Position numbers and translations under genes: made by a program
Shown here: positions 1 through 10,903 of the stretch, piece by piece
Position numbering within the stretch: the first letter of the stretch is position 1
Layout of the letters: each line of letters starts with the position of its first letter
Source: Sceloporus undulatus
Taxonomy: Eukaryota > Chordata > Lepidosauria > Squamata > Phrynosomatidae
NCBI RefSeq assembly: GCF_019175285.1
Contig: NC_056524.1
Coordinates: 9,318,608 to 9,382,607, forward strand
Direction: 5' to 3'
DNA: 64,000 nucleotides
Notes under the pieces: generated by a model
What the model saw: the letters and a program-made list of their open reading frames with translations, nothing else
Told to the model about the DNA's origin: nothing
Database searches by the model: none

Positions 1-269
1 GCTTTTTTCTCCAATTATTAGATCTCTAACGGCGGGTATATTTCCACCCAGCCTCTGTCTTTAGCTCGGAAACTAGGGGGCTCCCCCTTCTCTGCCTCTT
101 CTGCCCATGCCGGAAACTCCCTAATCACAAGGGAGTTTCCTAATCTAAGGGAGTCTCGCCCTAATCAATGGGGGGGGGGGAGAGGCCTTTCTTCCTCTCT
201 TCTTAACGGACATCTGCCTTCTCCTCCTACCCTAGAAAGGGAATCTTTGGGAAGAGTGCTCCCTACCCT

Positions 270-835
270 GTTTTGCCAGAAGCCTCACCCATTCATCTGA
301 GGGCTCTGTCAAGGGATTCTCCCGGCTGTCATTGGTGAGACATGAACAAAACCTATCCCACTAGTTCCCTCTGGCAAGAGCTTCGGTTTTCCTACTAATA
401 AATTCGCTTTGCCACAAGCTTCCCCCCTTCATCTCTGGGCTCTTGTCAAGGGATTCTGCCTGACTGTCTTGTGGGAGACATGAAGAAAACCCCTATCCCA
501 TAGTTCCTCTGAAAGAGCTGGGTTTCCTACTAAAATTCGGAGGGGAAAATGTATTATAAGGCTGACAGCGCCCTGGAACAACCTATCCCATAGTTCCTCG
601 CGAGAGAGCTTTGGTTTCCTATTAAATTCGCATTGCCAGCAGCCTCCTTCATTGATCTCTGTGGGCTCTCTGAGGGATTCTCCCTGGCTGTCTGACGGAG
701 ACATGAAGCGGGGGGGATGCTGCCCTGGAAAAACAACTATCCCCATAGTTCCTTGGAGAGAGCTTTGGTTTCTACTAAAATTCGGAGGGAAATGTATATA
801 ATAAGGCCAGACAGCGCTTATACGTGTGATCGTTA
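270..835. repeat. Degenerate tandem array, about 140-220 bp units
   Basis: Three to four diverged units follow one another. Each contains a block close to CCTATCCCATAGTTCCTC, then GAGAGCTTTGGTTTCCTA and a short AAATTCG box; these blocks recur near 350, 490, 578 and 737. Units begin near 272, 410 and 633 with a GCCAG(A/C)AGCCTC-like start. The last unit ends in a TATA-like stretch (near 793-805). Unit lengths differ through internal indels. This could be a minisatellite or the promoter monomers of a mobile element whose remainder lies outside the window. No family was recognised. Confidence 0.7.
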
Positions 836-841
836 AGCGCC

Positions 842-1183
842 TTGATGGTTCATTTAAAAAAAAAACCGCCAAAAATAAATCGAACTCCCAGAAACGGTCA
901 CCACCAGAGATGGAAACGATTCACAGACATCGATTCCAATAAGCGGGCTTACGTTTACGTCATTCTGACCGTAGTATTGATTGACAACTCACAAATAAGG
1001 TATGGAGGAGAAAGAAGAATCGCTTTATTAAACACACCGATTTCATGCCAAGTGAGAACGCTTACTGAACGCTTGCAGGTAAAAAAAATCCGAATTAAAC
1101 AAGCAGATGGGAACCATGAAAACAAAAGCGATCTGAACGAAACGCCGGATAACAACTGTGTTATTTTAATTCGATTTTATTAA
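842..1183 (+). other. 113-codon open frame of unknown nature in a CpG-dense block
   Basis: An uninterrupted frame of 113 codons starts just downstream of the tandem array. The predicted product is basic and lysine/arginine rich at its N-terminus and shows no domain I recognise, no signal peptide and no clear membrane segment. The surrounding 400 bp is AT-rich but, unlike the rest of the window, full of CpG (about 25 by my count between 790 and 1205). It may be the start of a mobile-element ORF or simply chance. Splice sites or a polyadenylation context were not evident. I do not call it a gene. Confidence 0.25.
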
Positions 1184-1205
1184 AAGCGTTTTATTTTACT
1201 TCGTA

Positions 1206-2960
1206 TCAAAATCCTAAGATGGGGAAACAAGCTCATAGTTAAAACTGAACTGGTCACCTCATCACCATACCCAAATTTTGCATTTCTATGCTTATTCTTT
1301 GATTATAACGGTCCCTCCTGGGTACTAGTTCACTCCATGCCTCTAGGGAAGTAGACCAAGCCTACGAAAGCTTATACAACAATGTATTTCACTAATTTAG
1401 TCTCAAAGGTCCTACATGATCCCTTTGCATGAAGATTTACACTGTGCCTGCACAATGTACAGTCTCAGCCATACAGGGATTTCTGGACGTTCCAAAGACT
1501 TCACACATATTGTGGAAGCACAGTCTTCTGAGGCCCACAACTCAGAGAACTTCACAAAAACCTTTATGGGATATCAGTGTTAAAACTGTCACATGACAGA
1601 GGAGAGGCTAGGACATGGGAATAGCCACTTGTTCAAGCTCCTGGCTCCCCATCTCAGTTCATAACTGCATTGAGATTTGAATCAGGGCCTCTTCATATTC
1701 CCTAGCTCCGTGCTTTCACTTCAATGCTGCACTACTTCTCCCCACAAGCAATGCTTTTTGGTTACTGATCCAGACTCCACATGACTGGGTGGTAGGATGT
1801 TTTTCTCCTGCCATAAAGGAAGCATTGTACTGACTGAGAGAAGTCATTAGGAAAGGTCTTCTGGGTAGGTTAAGCATTCAGAAAGGCACTGACATCACAG
1901 CGTTGCTGAGCGCCTCCTGCTTTTTTTCTCAGGACAGCTGCGAGCCCTCCATCCCTCCAAAGCCTGACAGAGATTGATGGGCTCTCTAATGATCAGCAGT
2001 GAGATCCTTTTCTTCTCCCTTGTTCTCCCTCCCAGCATGCAACCTGCTCCCTACATTTAATACACCAATGCTGTTTCAAGTTGAGCTTGCCATTGTGTGT
2101 GAATGCTTCTTGCCAAAGAATGGCAAAGCCTTGGAGAAGCAGTAATGTCACAGAAAGGGATGGAAGCAGACTACTCCTCATCCCCCCCCCCCACAACCCA
2201 TTTTGTGTTTTTTAGACTGGATCATTTCCCCAGTGAATACTGTCCAATTACTTCTGGTGCCAGCTGAAGTGAAAATGAAAGGAAACATTGGGAGAAATCA
2301 CCCGCCACGACCTCATTGCCTACCACTATTGTCTGGAGATGTCACCAATCCCATCTGGAAGGTCTCACCTTCCTCAGCAGGGCATGGAGGTTGCTCTTTG
2401 GCAAATTGGTGCTAAACAGGAATAATTTAATAAAGTCAAATAGGTAGGTGAGACTTGACCCCATTTTGAAAAAGTCAGTAGATGTATGTCCATTAAAAAT
2501 TAAATCTTCAAGTCACAAAGGGAATTGTGTTGTCTTCTCACTATCACTGTGATGTGTATTTCTTAATTATCTCGCAACACAGATGTTAGCCAACTGCCAT
2601 GCAATATAATGACACATACAAAAACATGTATGCACCTTCTGCACTCCTGAACAAAAAGAGCCTGTTTCTTCAAAATCAGGTGCCCAAGCCTTTGTAGCTT
2701 GGACTAAACCCTGGAGCAGACTTACTGACTTTGGATCCACTAACTGCTACTGGCTGAACCTATTCTGAATCAAGGTTAGCTGACTTCAGCCATCACATCC
2801 TCAGTCACTTTTCTTCAGGCACTAAGGGAGGAGGGAAGAGCATCAAATACTATTGGCTGGCACTATTAAACCCTTAGACTTTCATAAATTCCTGGAACCT
2901 GGTATCTTTGTTGCCTGATCGACAGAGCTATATTAGGCATTAAGAGTGGAAAGAACATTT
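1206..2960. other. Unique-looking sequence, no gene seen
   Basis: CpG content drops abruptly after about 1205. Only short chance ORFs occur. A poly-C run lies at about 2181-2194. No repeat family was recognised with confidence. Confidence 0.5.
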
Positions 2961-2969
2961 GATTTTTTT

Positions 2970-3505
2970 TTGCAGATGGTCAAAATATTTTTTGTTAAGT
3001 GTTGAGAAACCCTGATGAGAAAAATCTGTGGACAGATGAGTATCTTAATTTCTTCTGTAAAAAAATCACATGGGATTGTTTTGCATAGAAAACTGACTTT
3101 TCTCTTAAAGAAATAGCTTTCTGCACAGAAAATAATATAACTCTGCACGGAAAAAGCTGCAACCATCACAAAAACTGCTGCAACTGGGGACTTCTGCACA
3201 AAATTCAGACGTGTTTGATTTACATAGAAAACTACATCTGTACAGAAAACGTTTTTATCTGTTTAAAGAAACACATTTTTTTTGCATAGAAAATAATATT
3301 TCTCTTTAGAAATAATGTTTCCTGCACAGAAAATGGTATTTCCTCAGAAATACTATTGCCATGCCATCTTCTATGAAAAATGACTGCATGGGCATTTTGT
3401 GCATGAACAGTTCTGAATTGTAAATAGGCTTTGAAAATTGTGCAGTTTGCAAAGGCCTTTTCACAATGGTAAGAAAAGTGCTAAAATTGCTCCTTGATTC
3501 CCTCA
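2970..3505 (-). repeat. Dispersed repeat with TTTTCTGTGCAGAAAA-like sub-palindromes (copy 1)
   Basis: The minus strand matches the copy at 18205-18545 along its length. Shared landmarks are GCAATTTTC.., TTCACAATTCAGGA, several TTTTCTGTGCAGAAAA boxes and a terminal block near ATCAGGGTTTCTCAACAC. Other, more decayed copies lie near 5850, 7015, 34355 and 45240. No protein is encoded. The class is unknown; the internally palindromic boxes suggest a non-autonomous element. Confidence 0.6.
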
Positions 3506-4497
3506 ATAAAAAAAATAACGAAGAATTATACTGCTAAGGGCAGTGCATCACACCTCCTGTATATGGTTATCCTATCCCACATTCACAATTGAACTGTGAA
3601 ATAAATTAGACTGAAGGAAAAGGACTGCGAAGGATCACTCCTCAGATCAGAGTTATCAGAGGTTAGGTTGCCACTTTGACCCCCCAGGAGGTCATGGAAG
3701 GCTGTAATGAACATTGCCCCCCCCCTTTTCCCCCCCCCCCCCCACCACTTTTAAGGGGCATGGGACCATTTGTGCCATGTTTTTGGCTTCCTTTGGGCTG
3801 TTTCAAGTACAGGAGAAACCATTTTTATAACAGAAAGTGACCCAGAAGTCACATAGTTGCCAACTCTGGCCTGAGGAGTGACCTGGCAAGGTAGTCCTTT
3901 TCCTTCAATCTAACTTACTTCACAGGTCACTGGTGAGCATGAGATAAAATAATCCTATTCTGAGTTCCCCAGCAGTAGAGCACAATTTAAATATTACAGA
4001 TAACATTTCTGGGTTACTCCCTGTTTTCAGAAACAGCCCACCCAAATGTGGTGAAATTGCCCCCATGTCCCCCCAAGAAGGCATTTGGGGGTCATTTTAT
4101 ATCTTGTACAAAACTGGAGGCCACAAAATGGCTACATACATTGTGATCCACATGTCGTAAATCTCTGCCTCAAACCCATGGTGAATTTAGTCCTTTCATG
4201 GCCCTGTCCTCTTATCCAGTGCTTCAGCTATGCTATCTTTTGCTGGAGTACAGGTTAATTTGAAAGATAGGAGGGGACAACTGTGCCACCCAAGACATTT
4301 ATTTCCTGCACAGTCAATGGTGAAGGATTATGGCATCTCAGTCTCAAATCATCTGCAGGGCACTGTTGCCCAAGTCTGAAGCAGGACATGTCGAAAGGAG
4401 ATTATTCCTCATGGAGCTTCAACTCCTTTCTCTCCCCAAACCTTTGTTTTGTTTTGTGAAAAAGGACTGGAAACCTTTTGGTCAGGTAATTTGGGGT
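3506..4497. other. No gene seen; poly-C tract
   Basis: Mostly unique-looking AT-rich DNA. A nearly pure C run occupies about 3717-3742. No coding or RNA feature can be supported. Confidence 0.5.
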
Positions 4498-4500
4498 TAT

Positions 4501-4805
4501 GGACCTTATCATACTAGATGAATCCCAGGCAGAAACAGGATTTAAAAGTAGAAAAAACCTGCAAATGCAGGATGATTTTAAGATGAAGTTTCTTCCAAAC
4601 AGCATTAACATGAAAATAAAGTGAACGGAAAGTTGACAAAAATGAAGTAAAAAGGTGTCGTTCTTGCCAATTTTTCATTTGCTTTATTTTTGTGTTATTG
4701 CTCTTTGGCACAAATGTGTCTGAAAAACATCCCACATTTGTGGGATTTTTTTCCTACTTTTAAAATCCCGTTTCTGCCCGGGATTCTCCTAGTGTGATGA
4801 AGCTC
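4501..4805. mobile_element. Palindromic DNA transposon with 3-bp TSD (TAT)
   Basis: Terminal inverted repeats of about 50 bp pair well: the left end reads GGACCTTATCATACTAG and the right end, reverse-complemented, GAGCTTCATCACACTAG, both followed by GAATCCC.GGCAGAAAC.GG. The trinucleotide TAT occurs at 4498-4500 and again at 4806-4808. There is no coding capacity, so it is non-autonomous. The superfamily is not assigned. Confidence 0.75.
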
Positions 4806-4814
4806 TATGGCAAC

Positions 4815-5020
4815 ATAGACTGCATCTGCACTGCAGAATTAATGTAGTTTGACACCACTTTAATTGTCAAGGCTCAGGGCCATGCGATTTGGGGGGTTGT
4901 AGTTTTGTGAGATATTTAGCCTTCTCAGTCAGAGAGCTCTGGTGCCACAATGAACTTGAAATTACAGGAAGGAGCCATGACAATGAAAGCGGGGTCTAAC
5001 TGCAATCATTAATATATGTT
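4815..5020. mobile_element. Palindromic MITE of the CACTGCAGAA family (copy 1)
   Basis: Carries the family signature: CACTGCAGAATTAATG, then a GTTTGACACCACTTTAA block and a TTGTAGTTTTGTGAG centre, with a decayed right arm. Related copies are at 12190-12365, 37646-37856, 47542-47766 and 61341-61562. It is non-coding. Confidence 0.65.
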
Positions 5021-5845
5021 TCCCAAAGAGCTATACAATACTTTCTTATGCAACCATTTTGCTAGCTGCACAGTGGTTGCCAGATGAAACATGGGCACAG
5101 CTCTGCAGCAGCCCTCCCTTCCTCTTATGTTACCTCCAGCTGGCCATATTAGCCTCCCACTTTGTGGGCCTTTGCCTTTAACCTGTGGGTTCTTTGGTGC
5201 AACTATGCAGGTGGAACCTTACACTCCACCAGCTTCAAATAAGACGTCATCCATTAAATCTCAGGAGTTAGTAATGTACAGCTTGCTCTCTTTTAGTCAC
5301 TCAGTGGATCCCTAATGATTTATTCTTTAGTGAGTCAGTCAATCATGTTTCAGTGTCCCCTGCAAATCCTCACCATTCAAACATGTTCCACATTGCAGGA
5401 AGCTATAAATCATGAGCAATGCAGTTATTGCATGTTACCTCTAACCACTGTAATTATACAATTAAGTTGTGATGGGGGGTTCTCTTCTTTTTGGCTTCAC
5501 AACGTAGAGCTTATTGTAGTGATTAAGCTATCTCTGTACAAATGGTGGTAATTGAAAGAAAATGGGTTTTACTGAGGGGCAGCCTCTGTTGTTTGTGCTG
5601 GTAAAAGCATTTTTATGAGGGCAACCATTTCTTGTTACTAAGAACAGAGTGTTCCTGTTTCAGAGAAGGAAGCAAGGCCATCTCTAAAATAATCTGAGAT
5701 GTGGCGTTCTAGGATTTTCATTTAATAATACTAATAATAAAAAAGACTCAGTAACAGGTATCCAGTGTAAGTACCAATTCATCAAATAATTACAGACATA
5801 ACATTGAAGGTAGGATGTAATTCTTTGCTAATTTTCTTCCTGAAG
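5021..5845. other. No gene seen
   Basis: Two adjacent open frames of 74 and 78 codons (5091-5551) have no recognisable domain and look like chance. No repeat was recognised. Confidence 0.45.
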
Positions 5846-5849
5846 GAAG

Positions 5850-6075
5850 CAACAGGTCATTTAAGCAATTTTCTTTGCTTATAAGAAAGTCCTTGAAAAA
5901 CTGTGTGGCTTGCAATATCTATTCACAATTCAGGAATTATTCCATGCAAAATTCACACATGGCAATTTTGTGCAACCCTCCCTCCCCAATTTTGATACAG
6001 AGCATAATATTTTTACCACAGAGAAGTAGTACTTCATGCATAGAAAAATATTGTTTCCTGCACGGATAATACTAT
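5850..6075 (+). repeat. Dispersed TTTTCTGTGCAGAAAA-type repeat (copy 2, decayed)
   Basis: Shares AGCAATTTTCTT, CTATTCACAATTCAGGA and TCCATGCAAAATTCAC landmarks with the better copy at 18205-18545, in the same orientation. The sub-palindromic boxes are eroded here. Confidence 0.5.
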
Positions 6076-6133
6076 AGTGAGGGACTAGCTCTGTTCAAAT
6101 GTTACATTTTGTGTGTGTATGGAACACATAGAA

Positions 6134-6563
6134 GTTTATTGCACAGGGGTTCAGGGAACAGTCGGAGAATGGAATGGAAGGGGCCAGGAACGAGTGTGGA
6201 ATGAGTGGGGGATGCATTTTATGGCACACACAAGTCCCTCACTCGTTCCGTTCCGTTCCCCATCCATTCCCCATCCGTCGTAGAGGGGGTGATTTTTGAG
6301 AACTGTTCAAAACAATAAAATGCGTCCCCCACTCAGGGACGTAGCCAGGATTTTAGGAAGGGGGGGGGTCCAGACTAAGTGCCACCATTATAATGAGGCT
6401 TGGGTGCGGCAGCGCAGCAGCACACACCATTCATTTTTCTAATGGAAGGGGTGTCTGGACCCCAAGATCCCCCCTTGGCTATGTCCCTGCCCCACTCGTT
6501 CCGTTCCCTTCCTGGCCCCTTTTAGACCATTCTCCGATGATGCCAGGAGCCTGTGTGATAAAC
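6134..6563. mobile_element. Inverted-repeat DNA transposon hosting a hAT insertion
   Basis: Ends match as inverted repeats: GTTTATTGCACAGG at the left and, reverse-complemented, GTTTATCACACAGG at the right. Both continue into CGGAGAATGG and GGGGCCAGG blocks. The interior contains repeated CGTTCCGTTCC. No target duplication is obvious. The element is interrupted by the 156-bp insertion at 6334-6489. Superfamily unknown. Confidence 0.6.
6334..6489. mobile_element. Short hAT-like element nested in 6134-6563
   Basis: Left end CAGGGACGTAGCCAGG; right end reverse-complements to CAGGGACATAGCCAAGG. Flanks are CCCCCACT on the left and CCCCACT on the right, i.e. a 7-8 bp duplication within a C run, as expected of hAT transposition. 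Non-coding. Confidence 0.7.
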
Positions 6564-7010
6564 TCCATGGTTTCCATGGGCTTTGCACAGAACAAGTCCT
6601 TAATGGCAAAGATACTTGTCTGTCCAGGATTCCTGGACATGCAATATGGTTATCAACTAGATTTTTCTTTTAAAAAGTTAATAAAATTTTAGCTGAATTT
6701 TGTTTTAAATTCTTGGAAACAGCTGTGGGTGCTGTGTCAGGAGAAAGGTGGCATATTAATTAATTAATTTACCAAGTTGCCTGTGTTATTGTTCCATTGT
6801 GCAATGGGGAATGAATGAATGATTCTACAGTGCATAATGGGACAATATACAGGCACTTTGGCAGTTAGGTAGACAGTTGTGCAATGGCGATATTCATCAT
6901 AAGGGGTGGCATAGCACAACTACTGCATAATTTTGTGAATTTAGATTAACACCAGAGAAGCACTACATAGGATGTCGGCCACTGAGACATATCAGCAGCA
7001 ACGGTAAACA
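6564..7010. other. No gene; possible L2 tail remnant
   Basis: Around 6716-6775 the sequence GGAGAAAGGTGGCATATTAATTAATT resembles the end of an L2-type 3' tail on the plus strand, but the match is short. The rest is unique-looking. Confidence 0.35.
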
Positions 7011-7014
7011 AAAA

Positions 7015-7640
7015 GTAATGAACAGCAAAAACAAAAGGTTTTCTAATTTTCCCCCTTTGATGAGAAGAATCTTGGATGGACAGGAATCTTCATAATCTGG
7101 AATTTATTCAGTGCAAAGGTTGCATTTAGTTGTTTTGCACAGAAAAACAGCCTACTCTGGTTTCTCTTCAGATCGTATAAATCTTTCGCCTTTTACTAAG
7201 GATTGCTGTGGAGAGTTAAAAAGAAAAGTAAAACAATATTTTCTGTGCAGAAAACAAACTACAGTCTGCCAAAATAAAGCTGCTTCGGGTCTCTTTGGAG
7301 GTATGCTATTTAAATGATGCATGGGTCCTAAGAGTCCGGAGGTCGCGCCAAAGCCACGCTCCATTCCTAAGCACTGGAGTGCAACTTTGGTGCAGCTTCC
7401 GGATTCTTAGGATGCATGCATCATTTAAATAGCATACCTCCAAAGAGACCCGAAGCAGCTTAAATTTTGACTGTCTGTAACAGGCCAAAGTGTTCTCTGA
7501 AAAGAGGATGCTTTTTTTCCTGCACAAAAAGCACAATGTGTGAATTTTGTGTAAAATCTTGCAAGAAGAATATTACCAACGAATTATGTCCTTATTCTGT
7601 AGAGGAATTTATACATGCATAAACAGAATTCTGACCAGAA
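7015..7640. repeat. Dispersed TTTTCTGTGCAGAAAA-type repeat (copy 3), split by a MITE
   Basis: Fragments of the family flank the insertion at 7250-7486. Left landmarks include GATGAGAAGAATCTTGGAT and TTTTGCACAGAAAAACAG; right landmarks include TCCTGCACAAAAAGCACA and GAATTTTGTG. The host repeat is therefore older than the MITE inside it. Confidence 0.5.
7250..7486. mobile_element. Palindromic DNA transposon, GGCC..ACAGAC group
   Basis: A long near-palindrome with arms of roughly 90 bp around the AAAGCTGCTTCGGGTCTCTT block. Its right end reverse-complements to GGCCTGTTACAGACAG, close to the GGCCCCATACAGACTGG end of the element at 57136-57370. The left end is eroded, so no duplication could be read. 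Non-coding. Confidence 0.7.
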
Positions 7641-7793
7641 TGCATCACATTTAGGAATTAGGCGGCACCCTTGTTCTGTTCTTGATGCCCTCCTTTGACT
7701 TGCAGAGGATAATAGCAAATGCACTGGACCGAGGTCAGTTCTATGCAGTCTGGTACAGCTGAAAGATACCTTTGTTTGAACAGTGGTGTCACA

Positions 7794-7945
7794 GAATCAA
7801 AGAATCATAGAGTTGGAAGAGCCCACAAAAGCCATCCAGTCCAGCCTCCTGCCATGCAGGAACATAGAATCAAAGAACTCCCCACAGATGGCCATCCAGC
7901 CTCTGTTTAAAGCCCTCCAAAGAAGGACTGCACCTCCTGAGTGAC
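7794..7945 (-). mobile_element. CR1 LINE 3' end fragment
   Basis: Reads, on the minus strand, as the CR1 3' UTR: a GGAGGGCTTTAAACAGAGGC block, a GGCCATC block, then GCCATCCAGTCCAGCC with an octamer-type tail (ATTCTATGATTCTTTGATTC). It is a severely 5'-truncated copy. Confidence 0.85.
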
Positions 7946-9060
7946 ACCACTGGCTGCCACTGAAACCACTGCTGCCAATACCTCCCTTTCCTGGCCTGGT
8001 CAGCAACCCTGCTAGACTAGTACCCCAACCCTACCGGCAGTTGCAGCTCTGATTGCAGAAGGAGAGCACTGGGGGTATTTTCGGGACAAATGGTGAGTGA
8101 TCACCCCACTAAATATTCACCGCCCTTTGAGATATTACCTGGTGCAGTCCACTCCTCATGCCTCCCTAGTGAAGCCCCTGGTTTCAAGACAACCCAATCA
8201 GACTAGAAATCAACATCCAGTTTGAGGCAAATTGTCTGAGCCTCTTTACAGATATTTATTTTCCTTAAGAATTCTGAGCGAAGGGAGGTTATGACCAATG
8301 GTTCTTCATGCAAAGGTGCTATAGCAAGGATTTTACATCCTCCTCCACTTTAAATATATACATGCTATATGTTCATGCCACTGCTTAGGGCTCCTGATGC
8401 CCTTCTGATGTACTCTATAAGTCTCCCTGGTAATCCCTTTTAATACTCCAGATATAGGAGGGATAGACTGTCTATCTCTCAATTTGATCCAGCTTTCAAG
8501 AGCATCATAATGTCAGTATTACATTGTTGGTAATCATTTTCTTAAATGGTGGATTTAACACAAAAAAAAAAAGATGAGAAAGATTGATTGTTGTGCAGTC
8601 CTCTTGACAAATCACTTCCAAGGTCCACATCATTTGTGAGTCTAGCACCGCACATCCATGTGCTTGCATACAGTGCAGGGAACTGGAGATACCCATTCTG
8701 TGCAATTTAGGAAGATGCTTTATACCAGGTGAGCCTACTTTTCCATCCAGCCCAGTATTGTCTGCTTTGATTGGAAGCTTCCTGGCTGTTTAAATGGGAG
8801 CTATCAGAGGCAGAATTTGGTGATCTTATGGATGCAAACCTTTTGCCTGTGCTGATGAGTCCTGCTGGATCAGACTAAAGTCCTATGGGCTCTGCTCTCC
8901 CACTGTGGAAGTAGTGATCATAGCTTCCATAACAGTTGCATTTATTGTTCCATGGCTCTGTACTGTGTAATCATTATAATTAATGGTTGGTAATAATAAA
9001 AACCAACTAGGGAGTGCCAATTGTAATTTTTTAAAAACAAATTTATCTGTGAGTCACTTT
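7946..9060. other. No gene; decayed dispersed repeat near 8700-8900
   Basis: Around 8700-8760 the text GGAAGATGCTTTATACCAGG followed by CATCCAGCCCAGTATTGTCT resembles an old amniote dispersed repeat, strongly decayed. Nothing else is supported. Confidence 0.35.
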
Positions 9061-9061
9061 G

Positions 9062-9556
9062 GATCCCTTTCTTCTTATTATTATTATTAGGCTTTATTTA
9101 TATAGTGCTGTAGATTTGCACAGCATTGTACATACAAACAATAAAATAGATAAGAGGAAACCTGGCCATGGTATACCATCTAAGAAATAATAGCATAATA
9201 CATATAAATAATACATAACAATACAGGAAAAGGTTCAATAAAACAGGCAACAAATTAAAAACGTCAAATAGCAAATAATAGTCACGCAATGTCTGGGAAT
9301 GCTTCTCTGAACAGGATGGTCTTCAACTCAGTTTTGAAACTGTTTAAAAAAGAGATGACCCATGAGACTCGTGGGGGAAGGAGGTTCCAGGAGTGAGGGG
9401 CAGTGAAAATCCTAGGCTGGGACAGCAAACCTTGACTACCAGAATGGAGGGCCCGAGCGGGAAGGTGAGGAGAAAGAAGGTTTGGGAGAAAGGTGTCAAG
9501 CAAATGAAATGAATGCACATTAGTACACTCTTGCCAGTGTTCCAATACACATCTTT
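9062..9556 (-). mobile_element. L2 LINE, 3' fragment (subfamily A)
   Basis: The minus strand encodes the end of an L2 reverse transcriptase ORF (residues like SWNLLPPRVS and FKTELKTILFREAFP, from 9560 down to 9282), then a 3' UTR ending in CAGCACTATATAAATAAAGC and an ATT-type microsatellite at 9075-9092. The same subfamily recurs at 25060-25320 (plus) and 40996-42440 (minus). Confidence 0.85.
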
Positions 9557-10531
9557 GCAATAGTATCGCTGCTACATAGCTAAGTATATATGTATGAAAG
9601 GGACCTGGGGGACATTAAAGAATAAGACATATATTTTGTGACCCAAGGTTGTTGTAGACCATGTTCAATTCATCAGAAGTAACCTTCAGTTGGTGCCTTC
9701 ATATACGCAAGTTTGTGGGAAAGGAAGAGAATTTGTAAACTGTGATGTTGGAAGAAATTCGTTGCAGAAAGTACTGATGGTGATAATTATCTTAACGGTA
9801 GCCATTAAGTGCAGCAAAGTTTATGCTGTCATGAGTATAGATCTCTTTCATTAGGTCCACAGAGAGCAAAATGGTGTTTGTTTCTTTATTGGATTTCTAA
9901 CCTGCCTTTCTGAGTACAAAAAATCCACACTTATTCATTGTGATCTGTCCTGCAAGGCACAGCCCAGCTTTTTAATTCTGTTCTCCACAGGGATGTAGCA
10001 ATGAGGGGTGGGGGAATGAGGACACTGCCCCTCCAAAATGAGGATTCTGTTCTCCTAATGAAATTTTCCTCCAGTTCCAAAATTTTAGCACTGCAGTAAC
10101 TTAAAGCATCAGTTAGAAACACAGTTCTTAGGCACACAGACACAGACATACATGAATAAGAAAAGTGCCCAATGTATCGTATACACAGCAAATAGCAGAG
10201 GCTTTTGTGGGGGCAGTATCTTGGTCAGTCCACATGACTCCTAGAGGGTCTCAGGGACAGAAAACTACTCCCCTTGGTGGGGTTCACTATGATTCTCCAT
10301 GCTTCGGAGAAATTCTGCTGCTGTATGCAGTTAATAAATCAAGTGTCACCATTTTAGTGGTCAACAAAACCATGTTCTGGCCTATTGTTAATTCTAGTTA
10401 GAGCAGAGCCATTGAATCCTTGGGATTTACTCATGTGCCAGTTCACCACCAACTACAGATCGAATATTGTTGTGGCTAACATACAGGATTCCACTCATGG
10501 CTAATCCCAACTAGACTAGAGCCACTGTATT
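9557..10531. other. No gene seen
   Basis: Unique-looking sequence with only short chance ORFs; no repeat recognised. Confidence 0.45.
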
Positions 10532-10534
10532 AGT

Positions 10535-10900
10535 GGCATGGTACATACCGCCAACAAGCAGCATACCGGTGCCAATTCTAGGGTTAGGGACTGTGCAGCA
10601 ACCGCACAGTCCCTAACCCTAGAATGTATGGGCAACGTAACAATGGCTGTGCCCTGTGTACACGGGCACCGCCATTGTTATATAAGCGATGAGCGGCATT
10701 TGCACATCACCACACATCATTTCTGTAATGAATGTGCCATTGGCATACTCGTTACGCCCACTTTGCGGCGGAAAAAGAACCCGTTTTCCTGGGTTCTTTT
10801 TCTTCCGGCGGGAAGCTGCATGATTTGGTGGCTGTGGCTTCCCTCAGAAGGAAAGTAGGCCACCAGCAGGCCACCCTTTTTGAGCGATCTGTCCCAGGCC
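10535..10900. mobile_element. DNA transposon with 3-bp TSD (AGT), GGC..ACA group
   Basis: Left end GGCATGGTACATACC; right end reverse-complements to GGCCTGGGACAGATCGC. AGT flanks both ends (10532-10534 and 10901-10903). A perfect 22-bp-arm hairpin built on CTAGGGTTAGGGACTGTGC lies near 10576-10626. Further inside are a CATTTGCACATCACC block and a GGGTTCTTTTTC block, shared with 26605-26914 and 51810-52091. Non-coding. Confidence 0.8.
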
Positions 10901-10903
10901 AGT

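Noticed and set aside
270-835. CRISPR array
   Set aside because: Units are 140-220 bp, degenerate, with no constant short repeat or unique spacers, and the genome is vertebrate.
10576-10626. Interstitial telomere repeat
   Set aside because: Only one and a half TTAGGG units occur, inside a hairpin of a DNA transposon.
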